DNA from: Flavobacteriales bacterium
Lineage (GTDB): Bacteria; Bacteroidota; Bacteroidia; Flavobacteriales_E; Vicingaceae
Direction of reading: 5' to 3'
Length of the DNA: 64,000 nucleotides
Assembly (NCBI GenBank): GCA_020853105.1
Contig: JADYZM010000077.1
Coordinates: 1 to 64,000, forward strand
Shown: piece after piece, positions 45,092-53,968 of the stretch
Layout: each line of letters starts with the position of its first letter
Numbering within the stretch: the stretch's first letter is position 1
Notes under the pieces: generated by a model
Databases searched by the model: none
What the model saw: only the letters and a program-made list of their open reading frames with translations
Told to the model about the DNA's origin: nothing
Position numbers and translations under genes: made by a program

Positions 45092-46255
45092 ATGAATTTT
45101 TCTGATTACTTTGAGTCTGTAAATTTTTCTGGTGAATTGTTGAATCACAATTATACCCCAAATAGTTTTGCAAGTTCAATTACTCAATATGCTGGACAAG
45201 ATTTGGCTGAGTATAAAATTGCAATTATTGGGGTGGGGGAATCCAGAGGATGTAAACAAAATAATGGGACATCAAAAGCTCCAGATTATGTGAGAAAGTA
45301 CTTATACCGTCTGAATAAATTTAGTGGAAATTCAAAAATCATTGACTTAGGCAATTTGAAAATTGGCTCCGAAGCAAGTGATACTTACTTTGCATTAACT
45401 TTAATTTTAGAAGAGCTAATAAAATCCAACATAATCCCAATTATTATAGGTGGCGGTCAAGATTTAACTTTTTCGAACTTTTTAGCATATAAAAATTTGG
45501 AACAAACCGTAAATTTAGTTTCAATCGATTCCCAATTTGATTTAGGAGAACCTGACCAAAATTTAAATTCTCAAAATTTTTTAACAAAAATAATTTTGCA
45601 TCAACCCAATTTTCTGTTTAATTACAGTAACATAGGCTACCAGTCATACTTTGTAGATACATCAGAAATTGAATTGATGAATAAACTGTTTTTCGATATA
45701 TATAGACTTGGTCAAGCCCAAAACAACATAGAAGAAGTTGAACCAATAATCAGGAATGCTGATTTTCTATCGTTTGATATGACTTCAATTCGACAATCAG
45801 AGTTTCCCGGGCAAGAAATATCATCTCCAAATGGCTTTTATGGTGAGCAAGCTTGCCAAATAGCTAGATATGCCGGGTTAAGCGATAAACTAACGTCAAT
45901 TGGATTTTATGAACTCAATCCGGAGTATGATAGTAATGGACAGTCAGCCCATTTAACTGCTCAAATGATATGGTATTTCATCGACGGAATAAATAATAGA
46001 AAAAATGATTACCCAATTGGCTCGAGAAAAACATATACCAAATATAGGGTAACCATTCACGATGGAGAAAAAGAATTGATTTTTTTTAAAAGTGATAAAA
46101 GCGAAAGGTGGTGGATGGACGTGCCTTTTCCTGCTCATCAAAAAATTAAATATGAACGACACATGTTGGTTCCATGTTCTTATAAAGATTATCAAACAGC
46201 ATGTGAAAATGAAATGCCTGATAGATGGTGGCAAGCCTATCAAAAATTAGCTTGA
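45092..46255 (+). CDS. arginase/formimidoylglutamase-fold protein lacking metal ligands
   Basis: The 387-residue protein has the ureohydrolase fold, but half of its six manganese ligands are changed. The GGGH loop reads GGGQ (Q123). DAHxD reads DSQFD, so D146 and D150 are kept while H becomes Q148. SxDxDxxDP reads SFDMT, so D229 is kept and T231 replaces D. Hydrolase activity is therefore doubtful. The C-terminal extension is unusual (RWWMDVPFPAHQKIKYERHMLVPCSYKDY). Such genes beside topA and the gld cluster recur in this group, suggesting a structural or regulatory role. Confidence 0.83.
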   Translation: MNFSDYFESVNFSGELLNHNYTPNSFASSITQYAGQDLAEYKIAIIGVGESRGCKQNNGTSKAPDYVRKYLYRLNKFSGNSKIIDLGNLKIGSEASDTYFALTLILEELIKSNIIPIIIGGGQDLTFSNFLAYKNLEQTVNLVSIDSQFDLGEPDQNLNSQNFLTKIILHQPNFLFNYSNIGYQSYFVDTSEIELMNKLFFDIYRLGQAQNNIEEVEPIIRNADFLSFDMTSIRQSEFPGQEISSPNGFYGEQACQIARYAGLSDKLTSIGFYELNPEYDSNGQSAHLTAQMIWYFIDGINNRKNDYPIGSRKTYTKYRVTIHDGEKELIFFKSDKSERWWMDVPFPAHQKIKYERHMLVPCSYKDYQTACENEMPDRWWQAYQKLA

Positions 46256-46386
46256 TTTTCAGTTATCAACAAATAATTAACAATTAAAAGTTAAAAAAGT
46301 TTTTGGAGTAAAATAAATTTTATTTATCTTAGCCGACTAATGTATAATATTTTGTACAAAAAATAAATAAAAAACCATTGTAAATT

Positions 46387-47343
46387 ATGAAGAAGATAGT
46401 ACTTTCTTTATCACTTTTGCTCTCAGGAGTAGGAATTTATGCTCAACAGGATGCCCAATTTACTCAAAACATGTTTAATAAGTTAAGCATTAATCCTGGT
46501 TATGCCGGCGCAAACGGAGGTATTTGTTTTACATTATTAAGTAGAACTCAATGGGCAGGATTTAATGGTCGTCCACAAACTCACTTATTTAGTGGCGATG
46601 CTTTGATTTTTAATAAACACGGTATCGGACTAACCGTTTTTCAAGATAAACTTGGTATAGAAAGCTCATTGGTAGCTAAGTTAGCTTACTCCTATCACTT
46701 AACTTTGGGTCCTGGATCTTTAGGAATTGGAATAGATGCTGGTATGGTAAGTAAATCGTTTGGATCTGATTTTATTGCTGTTGATGACCCAACGTTAGAT
46801 CCATCAATACCAAACGGTGGAACATCAGCAAGTACTTTTGACCTTGGTGTTGGTTTGTATTATAATATACCTAATAAAATGTATGTTGGTATTTCTACAC
46901 TTCACATGACAGCTTCAGAACTGGAAGATGTTGCAAATGGACCTAATGGTGTTGGAGCACTAAACTATATGCAATCTAGACACTATTATATTATGGCTGG
47001 TTATGATTGGGATATATCTGGCGGTGCTCAAAAATGGGTGTTAAAACCTTCTGTACTTGCTAAAACAGATGCGGCTTCTACTCAATTAGATGTTAATGCA
47101 TTAATCATGTACAATAATTTAGTATGGGGTGGCGTTTCTTATAGAGTAGAAGATGCAATTGCTGTATTAGCTGGGGTTAACATACCTCAACTTCCTGGAT
47201 TGAAAATCGGGGCATCTTATGATATAACGACTTCAACATTGAGTAATTATAGTAATGGTAGCTTAGAATTTATGATTAAATATTGTACAAACGTATCTAA
47301 ACCTCCTAAGCGAGAAGTGTATCATTCTGTAAGATTTTTATAA
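46387..47343 (+). CDS. T9SS membrane protein PorP/SprF
   Basis: The 318-residue protein has a signal peptide (1-19, ending GIYAQ), then the PorP/SprF signature QDAQFTQNMFNKLSINPGYAG. An outer-membrane beta-barrel pattern follows, ending in a strand (REVYHSVRFL) with an aromatic near-terminal residue. PorP/SprF-type proteins are needed for T9SS export or surface attachment of specific partners. It stands directly before gldK, as in the Porphyromonas por and Flavobacterium gld clusters. Confidence 0.94.
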   Translation: MKKIVLSLSLLLSGVGIYAQQDAQFTQNMFNKLSINPGYAGANGGICFTLLSRTQWAGFNGRPQTHLFSGDALIFNKHGIGLTVFQDKLGIESSLVAKLAYSYHLTLGPGSLGIGIDAGMVSKSFGSDFIAVDDPTLDPSIPNGGTSASTFDLGVGLYYNIPNKMYVGISTLHMTASELEDVANGPNGVGALNYMQSRHYYIMAGYDWDISGGAQKWVLKPSVLAKTDAASTQLDVNALIMYNNLVWGGVSYRVEDAIAVLAGVNIPQLPGLKIGASYDITTSTLSNYSNGSLEFMIKYCTNVSKPPKREVYHSVRFL

Positions 47344-47458
47344 TAAATTGTAACAAATAAAATTAATTCGCGTTTAAGTGCGATTCAACATAAAACTTAA
47401 ATCGTCACACTATTTTTAAATAACATAATAAGAAATAGTAAAACTAAAAAAAGGTAAA

Positions 47459-48760
47459 ATGAAACGAATAATATTTGTACTATCAATAGCCGTTCTTTAT
47501 TCATGTAGTAAAGGCAACGGTGAATTAATTGGTGTTCAAGGTCGAGAGGAGTGGTATCAACCAGATCCTTATGGAATGTTGTTTATCCCTATGGGAAGTT
47601 ACAATATGGGACCATCAGACCAAGATGTACCTTATGCAATGACAGCTCAATCAAAAACAGTTTCTGTTCAAGCGTTTTATATAGACCAAACAGAAATTTC
47701 AAACAATGAGTATCGTCAATTTGTCTATTGGGTTAGAGACTCTCTTGCAAGAAGAATAATGGCAGAGGAAATTGATGAAGAATTATATTCAATTTCTGAA
47801 AACGAATACGGTGAAGAAGTAGATCCACCTATGCTTAATTGGTACGCTAAATTGAAATGGAATGAGCCTGAGCATAGAGAAGTATTAGAACCTTTATTCT
47901 ACATTCCTTCTGAAAGATTTTACGGTAGAAGAGAAATTGACGCAAGGAAACTAATGTATGACTATTATTGGATTGACATTAAAAGAGCTGCTCTAAGAGA
48001 AAGCCGTGATGCAACTGATCACCCGTTTAGTATGGATAGATCAAAATTTATTATGCAAGAAAAAATCAATGTTTATCCTGATACTTTAGCGTGGGTACAT
48101 GATTTTACTTACTCTTTTAACGAGCCAATGACAGAAAATTATTTTTGGCATCCTGCTTATGATGATTACCCGGTAGTTGGTGTATCATGGAAACAAGCAA
48201 CAGCATTCTGTATTTGGAGAACTCAATTACTTGATGGATTTCTTCTGGAAAACGGTTCTGAACTTGTTAATGATTTTAGATTGCCAACCGAATCTGAATG
48301 GGAATGGGCAGCTCGTGGAGGTCTAGATTTAAGTCCTTATCCTTGGGGTGGTCCATACATAAGAAACACAAGAGGTTGCTTCTTAGGAAACTTTAAACCA
48401 ATGAGAGGTAATTATATAGACGATGGTGGTTTCCATACGGTAAAAATTAACTCTTATAACCCTAATGATTTTGGATTGTATTGTATGGCCGGAAATGTTG
48501 CTGAATGGACTAGTAATGCTTTTGACGAATCGGCTTATAATTTTGCTCATGATTTAAATCAGGATTATACGTACGATGCAAAAGAGAACGACCCACCTGT
48601 ATTAAAAAGAAAAGTTATCAGAGGTGGATCTTGGAAAGATGTTGGATATTATCTTCAAACATCTACAAGAACTTATGAATACCAAGATACAGCAAAAAGT
48701 TATATTGGTTTCAGATGCGTAATGACTTATTTGGGTCGGGCTAAAGATGATAATATTTAA
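47459..48760 (+). CDS. gldK: T9SS ring lipoprotein GldK (PorK)
   Basis: The 433-residue protein has a lipoprotein signal ending YSC (cysteine about residue 16). It has an FGE/SUMF1 sulfatase-modifying-factor fold (IPMGSYNMGPSDQD, YIDQTEISNNEYRQF, FRLPTESEWEWAARGG, YCMAGNVAEWTSNAF, GFRCVM). GldK forms the periplasmic ring with GldN under the outer membrane; it is not known to be an enzyme. The following genes gldL, gldM and gldN complete the core. Confidence 0.96.
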   Translation: MKRIIFVLSIAVLYSCSKGNGELIGVQGREEWYQPDPYGMLFIPMGSYNMGPSDQDVPYAMTAQSKTVSVQAFYIDQTEISNNEYRQFVYWVRDSLARRIMAEEIDEELYSISENEYGEEVDPPMLNWYAKLKWNEPEHREVLEPLFYIPSERFYGRREIDARKLMYDYYWIDIKRAALRESRDATDHPFSMDRSKFIMQEKINVYPDTLAWVHDFTYSFNEPMTENYFWHPAYDDYPVVGVSWKQATAFCIWRTQLLDGFLLENGSELVNDFRLPTESEWEWAARGGLDLSPYPWGGPYIRNTRGCFLGNFKPMRGNYIDDGGFHTVKINSYNPNDFGLYCMAGNVAEWTSNAFDESAYNFAHDLNQDYTYDAKENDPPVLKRKVIRGGSWKDVGYYLQTSTRTYEYQDTAKSYIGFRCVMTYLGRAKDDNI

Positions 48761-48809
48761 ATTGTAATTAATAACCTATCTATATAATTAACTTTTAAAA
48801 ACTAAAACT

Positions 48810-49610
48810 ATGGGATTTGTAGAATTTTTATTTGAAACAAAAAAAGGAAAAAAAGTAATGGGGCTACTCTATGGATTGGGAGCCGCAGTAGTAATCGTAG
48901 GTGCGATGTTTAAAATCATGCACTGGCCTGGTGCGGGTCCAATGCTTGTTATTGGGCTAAGTACTGAAGCTATTATTTTTGCCGTATCGGCATTTGAACC
49001 ACCACATATGGATATAGATTGGACAATCGTATATCCAGAATTAGCTGGTATGGACGAAGGTCATGGAGGGCATTCTATTTCTAACAAACCAGTTACTGAG
49101 CAACTTGATGATATGTTGTCTCAAGCAAAAATTGGTCCTGAACTTATTGAAAGTTTAGGTGTTGGATTAAGAAAATTGGGCGATAATGCGAGCAAACTTT
49201 CTGAAATTTCCGATGCATCTGTGGCTACAAGCGAGTACACATCAAGCCTTAAATCAGCTTCATCAAAAGTTGGAGAGCTTGCTGATACTTATGCTCAAGC
49301 TTCACAAGCTTTAACAGGATTATCTAACGCTGCTCAATCTGGCTCATCAACTGGAGAAGAATTACAAAAAATGGCTTCTACTTTAGAAGCGTTAAATAAA
49401 TCTTACGAGTCTCAGTTATCTGGTTCACAACTTCAAGCTCAAACCATGAAAACTATGTATGAGAGCATTAATTCATTAATGTCGAACTTGTCAGACTCTG
49501 TTGAAGATACTAAGAGATATAAAGAAAACATTTCTGAATTGTCAGTCAATTTAGCTAAACTGAACACAGTTTATGGCAATATGTTGACCGCTATGACAGT
49601 TAGAGGTTAA
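48810..49610 (+). CDS. gldL: T9SS inner-membrane motor protein GldL (PorL)
   Basis: The 266-residue protein has two N-terminal membrane helices (about residues 18-37 and 43-63) with the conserved GAMFKIMHWPGAG between them. A cytoplasmic helical, Ser/Gln-rich coiled domain follows. GldL and GldM form the proton-driven motor of the T9SS. A conserved glutamate in helix 2 (STEAIIFAVSAFE) is present. It sits 49 bases after gldK and 42 bases before gldM. Confidence 0.96.
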   Translation: MGFVEFLFETKKGKKVMGLLYGLGAAVVIVGAMFKIMHWPGAGPMLVIGLSTEAIIFAVSAFEPPHMDIDWTIVYPELAGMDEGHGGHSISNKPVTEQLDDMLSQAKIGPELIESLGVGLRKLGDNASKLSEISDASVATSEYTSSLKSASSKVGELADTYAQASQALTGLSNAAQSGSSTGEELQKMASTLEALNKSYESQLSGSQLQAQTMKTMYESINSLMSNLSDSVEDTKRYKENISELSVNLAKLNTVYGNMLTAMTVRG

Positions 49611-49652
49611 TTTTACTAATCATTTTTGTTTAACATTAAAAAATAAAAAACT

Positions 49653-51320
49653 ATGGCTGGAGGTAAGTTACCACCGAGGCAGAAAATGATTGGTATGATG
49701 TACCTTGTATTAACTGCCCTATTAGCAATGAACGTTTCTAAAGATATTCTTGACGCATTTATAGTTGTAAATGGAGGTATAGAAAATTCAACAGTAACTT
49801 TTGCTGATAAAACTAATGTATATTATGCACGTTTTGCTGCAGCTGCACTTGACAGTGAAACTGCAAAACCATATAAAGCTAAAGCAGACAACGTTAAAAA
49901 AATGTCTGATGAAATGTATGATTACATTGCAAAATTAAAAAAACACTTAATAGGTACAGTAGATAAATTACCTGAAGGATCCCATGATTCATTGTATCAT
50001 ATTAAAAATGTTCAAAGTAAAGATAATTATGATGTTCCTACTTTGTTAATGGGTTTAGCAGAACCTGCAACGCCCAAAGATGGTGAATTTACTGCTGTTG
50101 AATTAAAAGGAAAATTGAATAAATACCAAAAAGGTCTTCTAGAAATGTTTGGTGACAACAAAGAAGCTCAAGATATCATGCATAAATCACTTGCAATTCT
50201 TGATACTGATGATTTTGGTATGGTCAATGGAACCAAAGAAACTTGGGAGACAGGTAATTTTTACCATGTTCCGTTAGCTGCAGTTGTTACAATTTTGTCT
50301 AAAATGCAATCCGATGTTAGAACTGCTGAGGCTGAAGCTGTTGCAAAATTATACGAAAATATTGATGCTGCTGGAGTTTCATTCAGTAAAGTAGAAGGAT
50401 TTGCTTTTGCTAAAAGAGCTTATGTAATGGATGGAGATTCATTTGCAGCTCAAATTTTTACAGCTGCATATAATGATTTAGATAATCCACAAATCTTTAT
50501 CGGTAAATTTGATAGCTCTGCTGTAGCTAAAGGAGAAACTGATGAAAATAAAATTATGTCTGGAACTAAAGGAGACAGTTGGTCATCAACTAAATCTGGA
50601 GGTTGGTATGAACTAAAAGAGGTTGTTGCCGGTAAAGGAAATCTAAAAATTAAAGAAGGTGTTGGTGTTCATGAATGGGGCGGAATTATTAAAGTTAAAA
50701 CTAAAAAAGGACCAAAAGTTTATCCATTTAACAGTTCATTCGAAGTAGGAAAACCTTCTACTACTGTTGCTGCATCAGCAATGAATGTGTTCTATATGGG
50801 TATTGATAATCCTGTATCTGTTTCTGCTCCAATGCCTAATTTTAAAGCTGCTGCACCAGGATTAAGACCCGGAAGTGGTGCTGGTCAATACATTATGAGA
50901 CCAACGAAAGTTGGTGAGGTTAGTGTGAGTGTTTCTGCAACTGATGATAATGGAAAAACAATTAACCTAGGAAGTACAAAATTCCGAGTTAAGAAAATTC
51001 CTAACCCTGTACCTTATATTGCCGGTAAAACTGGAGCTTGTACAATGTCTAAAGGAGATTTATCAAGTGGCGTTATCCAAGCAAAAATGGAAGGATTTGA
51101 ATTTGATTTAAAAGTTATGGTAAGTTCTTTCAGCATTGGTACGTCTGTTGCTGGTGATTATAAAGAAGTTGTTGTAAACGGCAGTAGAATGGATGGAGCT
51201 GCTCAAGCTTTAATCAATAAAGCTTCAAGAGGACAACGTTTTTATGTGGAAAAAATGAAAGTTAAAATGCCAGACGGTACTACAAGAGAACTTGCGAACA
51301 TTAATATTAAAATTATTTAA
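49653..51320 (+). CDS. gldM: T9SS motor/periplasmic stalk protein GldM (PorM)
   Basis: The 555-residue protein has one N-terminal membrane helix (MIGMMYLVLTALLAMNVS). A long periplasmic part follows with the four-domain layout of GldM (helical bundle, then beta domains D2-D4). It passes motor energy from GldL to the GldK-GldN ring. The length is as expected and there are no interruptions. Confidence 0.96.
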   Translation: MAGGKLPPRQKMIGMMYLVLTALLAMNVSKDILDAFIVVNGGIENSTVTFADKTNVYYARFAAAALDSETAKPYKAKADNVKKMSDEMYDYIAKLKKHLIGTVDKLPEGSHDSLYHIKNVQSKDNYDVPTLLMGLAEPATPKDGEFTAVELKGKLNKYQKGLLEMFGDNKEAQDIMHKSLAILDTDDFGMVNGTKETWETGNFYHVPLAAVVTILSKMQSDVRTAEAEAVAKLYENIDAAGVSFSKVEGFAFAKRAYVMDGDSFAAQIFTAAYNDLDNPQIFIGKFDSSAVAKGETDENKIMSGTKGDSWSSTKSGGWYELKEVVAGKGNLKIKEGVGVHEWGGIIKVKTKKGPKVYPFNSSFEVGKPSTTVAASAMNVFYMGIDNPVSVSAPMPNFKAAAPGLRPGSGAGQYIMRPTKVGEVSVSVSATDDNGKTINLGSTKFRVKKIPNPVPYIAGKTGACTMSKGDLSSGVIQAKMEGFEFDLKVMVSSFSIGTSVAGDYKEVVVNGSRMDGAAQALINKASRGQRFYVEKMKVKMPDGTTRELANINIKII

Positions 51321-51330
51321 TAGTTAGAAC

Positions 51331-51338
51331 AAGGAGGT
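51331..51338 (+). promoter_or_regulatory. perfect Shine-Dalgarno sequence before gldN
   Basis: AAGGAGGT lies four bases before the gldN ATG (51343). Nothing comparable precedes the other genes of the cluster, which follow the phylum's habit of lacking such sites. Confidence 0.7.
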
Positions 51339-51342
51339 AAAT

Positions 51343-52182
51343 ATGAAATGTAAACATTTATTAATAGCCTTATCCATCTTATTTTCAATTCCTGTGTTGT
51401 CTCAAAACAAAGTATTGGATAAACCATGGATAAAGGAAAATACTCCAACACGAAGAGTTATCCCATATACTCATGTTCGAGAAGCTGATGTGATGTGGCA
51501 TAGAAGAATATGGAGGGTTATTGATTTACGTGAAAAAATTGACCATCCTTTATACTATCCTATTACTCCAATTCAAGATAGAAAAAGTTTATTTGATGTT
51601 TTAAAGGAAGGTATTTTGGAAGGAACCATCACAGCATATAGTGATGCTGATGATGAGTTTACTATCCAACTTACAAAAGCTGAGGCAAAAAATAAAATGG
51701 GAAGATGGAAGGAAAATAAACAATACGATGACTTTGGTGAAGAAATTGTTGGAGCAGCAGATTCAACATATGAAGATTACTCATCGCAGGATATTGTAGA
51801 ATATAGATTGAAAGAAGATTGGTTTTTTGACAGAGAACGTTCAATAATGGATGTTAGAATTATCGGATTAGCTCCAGCTAGAAATAATATTGATATGACT
51901 ACTGGTGAGTCAAAAGGTAAAGAATTGATGTTTTGGGTATATTTTCCTGAGGCAAGATATGTTTTTGCCAACTATGATGTGTTTAATCGTCAGAACGAAG
52001 CAGAAAAGAGAACGTATGAAGATATCTTTTGGAAACGTGTGTTTAACAGTTATATAATCAAACGTTCGAATGTTTATGACAGAAATAACAGAGAGTACTT
52101 AACTGGACTTGATCTAATTCTAGAATCAGATAACATTAAAGATGATATTTTTAACACAGAGCATGATTTGTGGCAATTTTAA
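51343..52182 (+). CDS. gldN: T9SS ring protein GldN (PorN)
   Basis: The 279-residue periplasmic protein has a signal peptide (1-20, ending VLSQ). The body is typical of GldN (ADVMWHRRIWRVIDLREKIDHPLYYP; FWVYFPEARYVFANYDVFN; NSYIIKRSNVYDRNNREY). It forms the ring with the lipoprotein GldK. The start codon is preceded by a strong Shine-Dalgarno sequence, unlike its neighbours. A perfect terminator follows at 52197-52230. Confidence 0.96.
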   Translation: MKCKHLLIALSILFSIPVLSQNKVLDKPWIKENTPTRRVIPYTHVREADVMWHRRIWRVIDLREKIDHPLYYPITPIQDRKSLFDVLKEGILEGTITAYSDADDEFTIQLTKAEAKNKMGRWKENKQYDDFGEEIVGAADSTYEDYSSQDIVEYRLKEDWFFDRERSIMDVRIIGLAPARNNIDMTTGESKGKELMFWVYFPEARYVFANYDVFNRQNEAEKRTYEDIFWKRVFNSYIIKRSNVYDRNNREYLTGLDLILESDNIKDDIFNTEHDLWQF

Positions 52183-52196
52183 TATCATATTAAAAA

Positions 52197-52230
52197 TAAA
52201 AAAGTCCTACAATATTGTAGGACTTTTTTT
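52197..52230. terminator. terminator after gldN
   Basis: AAAAAAGTCCTACAA and TTGTAGGACTTTTTT form a perfect stem with T-run on both sides. It separates the plus-strand T9SS operon from the minus-strand tRNA-Cys and can serve both. Confidence 0.9.
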
Positions 52231-52233
52231 TTG

Positions 52234-52304
52234 AGGTCGCGGACGGATTCGAACCGCCGTAGAAGCTTTTGCAGAGCTCTGCCTAGCCACTCGGCCACGC
52301 GACC
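52234..52304 (-). tRNA. tRNA-Cys (GCA)
   Basis: On the minus strand the 71-base sequence GGTCGCG...CGCGACCT folds as a cloverleaf. It has a 7-pair acceptor stem, a D arm (GCCGAGTGGCTAGGC), an anticodon loop CTGCAAA with anticodon GCA, and a T arm with GGTTCGAATCC. CCA is not encoded. It is a single tRNA gene next to the gldN terminator. Confidence 0.93.
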
Positions 52305-52379
52305 AAAGTGGATACGAAATTAACAATAAAAATCTTTTTCTACTAGTTTAATGTTGAACTTTGTATTAATTTTTTAATT

Positions 52380-53399
52380 ATGATTATTGATTTTAGGAGT
52401 GACACGGTTACTAAACCGACTAAAGAAATGCTTAGATATATGATGAAGGCAAATGTTGGAGATGATGTGTATGGCGAGGATCCAAGTGTAAATGAACTTC
52501 AAGAATATGCTGCAAAACTTTTTAAAAAAGATAGTGCTCTTTTTTGTGCTTCCGGCACTATGTCAAATCAAATAGCTATAAAAATTTCTACTAATTCTCC
52601 TGGAGAATTGATTTGTGAAGAAATGTCTCATATTTATAAATATGAAGGAGGAGGAATAGCATTCAATTCTGGAATTTCGACAAAGCTTATTAAAGGCGAT
52701 AAGGGCAGACTGACAGCCTGTACGATAGAATCTTCTATTAACCCAAAAGATATTCATTTTCCTGAGAATCAATTAGTATGTATTGAAAATACAAGTAACA
52801 AAGGTGGCGGAACTATTTATGATTTTGAAGAATTGAAAAAGATAAGGAAGTTATGCGAAAAACAAAATTTGAGGCTGCATTTAGATGGTGCAAGAGTATT
52901 TAATGCAATCGTTGAATCAAATTATACCGCAGCTGATATTGGACCTCTTTTTAATACCATTTCAATTTGTTTATCGAAAGGTTTGGGTACACCAGTTGGT
53001 TCTTTATTGCTTGGAAATCATTCTGACATTGAAAAAGCAAGAAGAATAAGAAAAATTATTGGTGGAGGTATGAGACAATCCGGTTATATTGCCGCAGCCG
53101 GTTTGTTTGCATTAAAAAATAATATTCACCGATTGAAAGAAGATCATATAAGAGCTATAGCTCTTGCGGAAGAACTAAAAGTTTTAAATTGGGTAAAAAA
53201 TGTATTACCTGTTTATACAAATATTGTGATAGTTGAAACCCATTCTGAAAAAGAAATGAATTTGGCAATAGATAAGTTAAATAAATTAAATGTGAAGTGT
53301 TCAGTATTTGGTCCTTGTCAAATTCGGTTTGTAACCCATCTTGATATTACTGATGAGTTACTACATGAAGCCATTAAAAGAATAAAAAACGTTTTTTAA
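52380..53399 (+). CDS. low-specificity threonine aldolase
   Basis: The 339-residue PLP enzyme of fold type I cleaves threonine or allo-threonine to glycine and acetaldehyde. It opens with DFRSDTVTKPT and MGDDVYG-like VGDDVYGEDPSVNELQ. The PLP lysine lies in SICLSKGLGTPVGS, and HLDGARVFNA is the cofactor aspartate/arginine block. The next gene starts two bases later, so they are co-transcribed. Confidence 0.93.
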   Translation: MIIDFRSDTVTKPTKEMLRYMMKANVGDDVYGEDPSVNELQEYAAKLFKKDSALFCASGTMSNQIAIKISTNSPGELICEEMSHIYKYEGGGIAFNSGISTKLIKGDKGRLTACTIESSINPKDIHFPENQLVCIENTSNKGGGTIYDFEELKKIRKLCEKQNLRLHLDGARVFNAIVESNYTAADIGPLFNTISICLSKGLGTPVGSLLLGNHSDIEKARRIRKIIGGGMRQSGYIAAAGLFALKNNIHRLKEDHIRAIALAEELKVLNWVKNVLPVYTNIVIVETHSEKEMNLAIDKLNKLNVKCSVFGPCQIRFVTHLDITDELLHEAIKRIKNVF

Positions 53400-53400
53400 T

Positions 53401-53967
53401 ATGTTGCAGATACATGACACTATTGTTTCAGAAGATATTTTGAATAGAAAATTTGTATGTGATTTGAAGTCATGTAAAGGAATCTGTTGTGTAGTTGGAG
53501 ATGCCGGAGCACCTTTAGATGAAGATGAATTGGAACAATTAGAATATGTATTCCCTTATGTAAAAAAATACTTAAGAGAAATTTCAATAGAAGCATTAGA
53601 AAAAGATTTATACACAATTGATAGCGATGGTGATTTTGTTACCCAATTAGTCAACGGAAATGAATGTGCTTTTGTATTTTTTGACGAAAATAATATTGCA
53701 AAATGCTCGATTGAACAAGCCTATCTTGATGGAAAAGTTTCATTTAAGAAACCCATTAGCTGTCATTTATTTCCTATACGAATTAAAAAATATAAATCAT
53801 TTGTTGCTGTTAATTACGAAGGGTTGGACATTTGTAAAGACGCATGTGAATTAGGAAAAAAACTCGAAGTAAAAACTTATGTATTTTTAAAAGAACCTCT
53901 TATAAGAAAATTTGGAGAAAACTGGTATAAAGAATTGGAGTTAGTTGATAAACAGCTCAAACAATAA
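53401..53967 (+). CDS. DUF3109 family cysteine-rich protein
   Basis: The 188-residue protein has eight or more conserved-looking cysteines in FVCDLKSCKGICC, GNECAFVF, KCSIEQAY, SCHLFPIR and ICKDACELG. This matches the DUF3109 layout and suggests a metal or iron-sulfur site. The family is common in Bacteroidota and has no known function. It follows the threonine aldolase gene by one base and converges with ispG. Confidence 0.88.
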   Translation: MLQIHDTIVSEDILNRKFVCDLKSCKGICCVVGDAGAPLDEDELEQLEYVFPYVKKYLREISIEALEKDLYTIDSDGDFVTQLVNGNECAFVFFDENNIAKCSIEQAYLDGKVSFKKPISCHLFPIRIKKYKSFVAVNYEGLDICKDACELGKKLEVKTYVFLKEPLIRKFGENWYKELELVDKQLKQ

Positions 53968-53968
53968 A

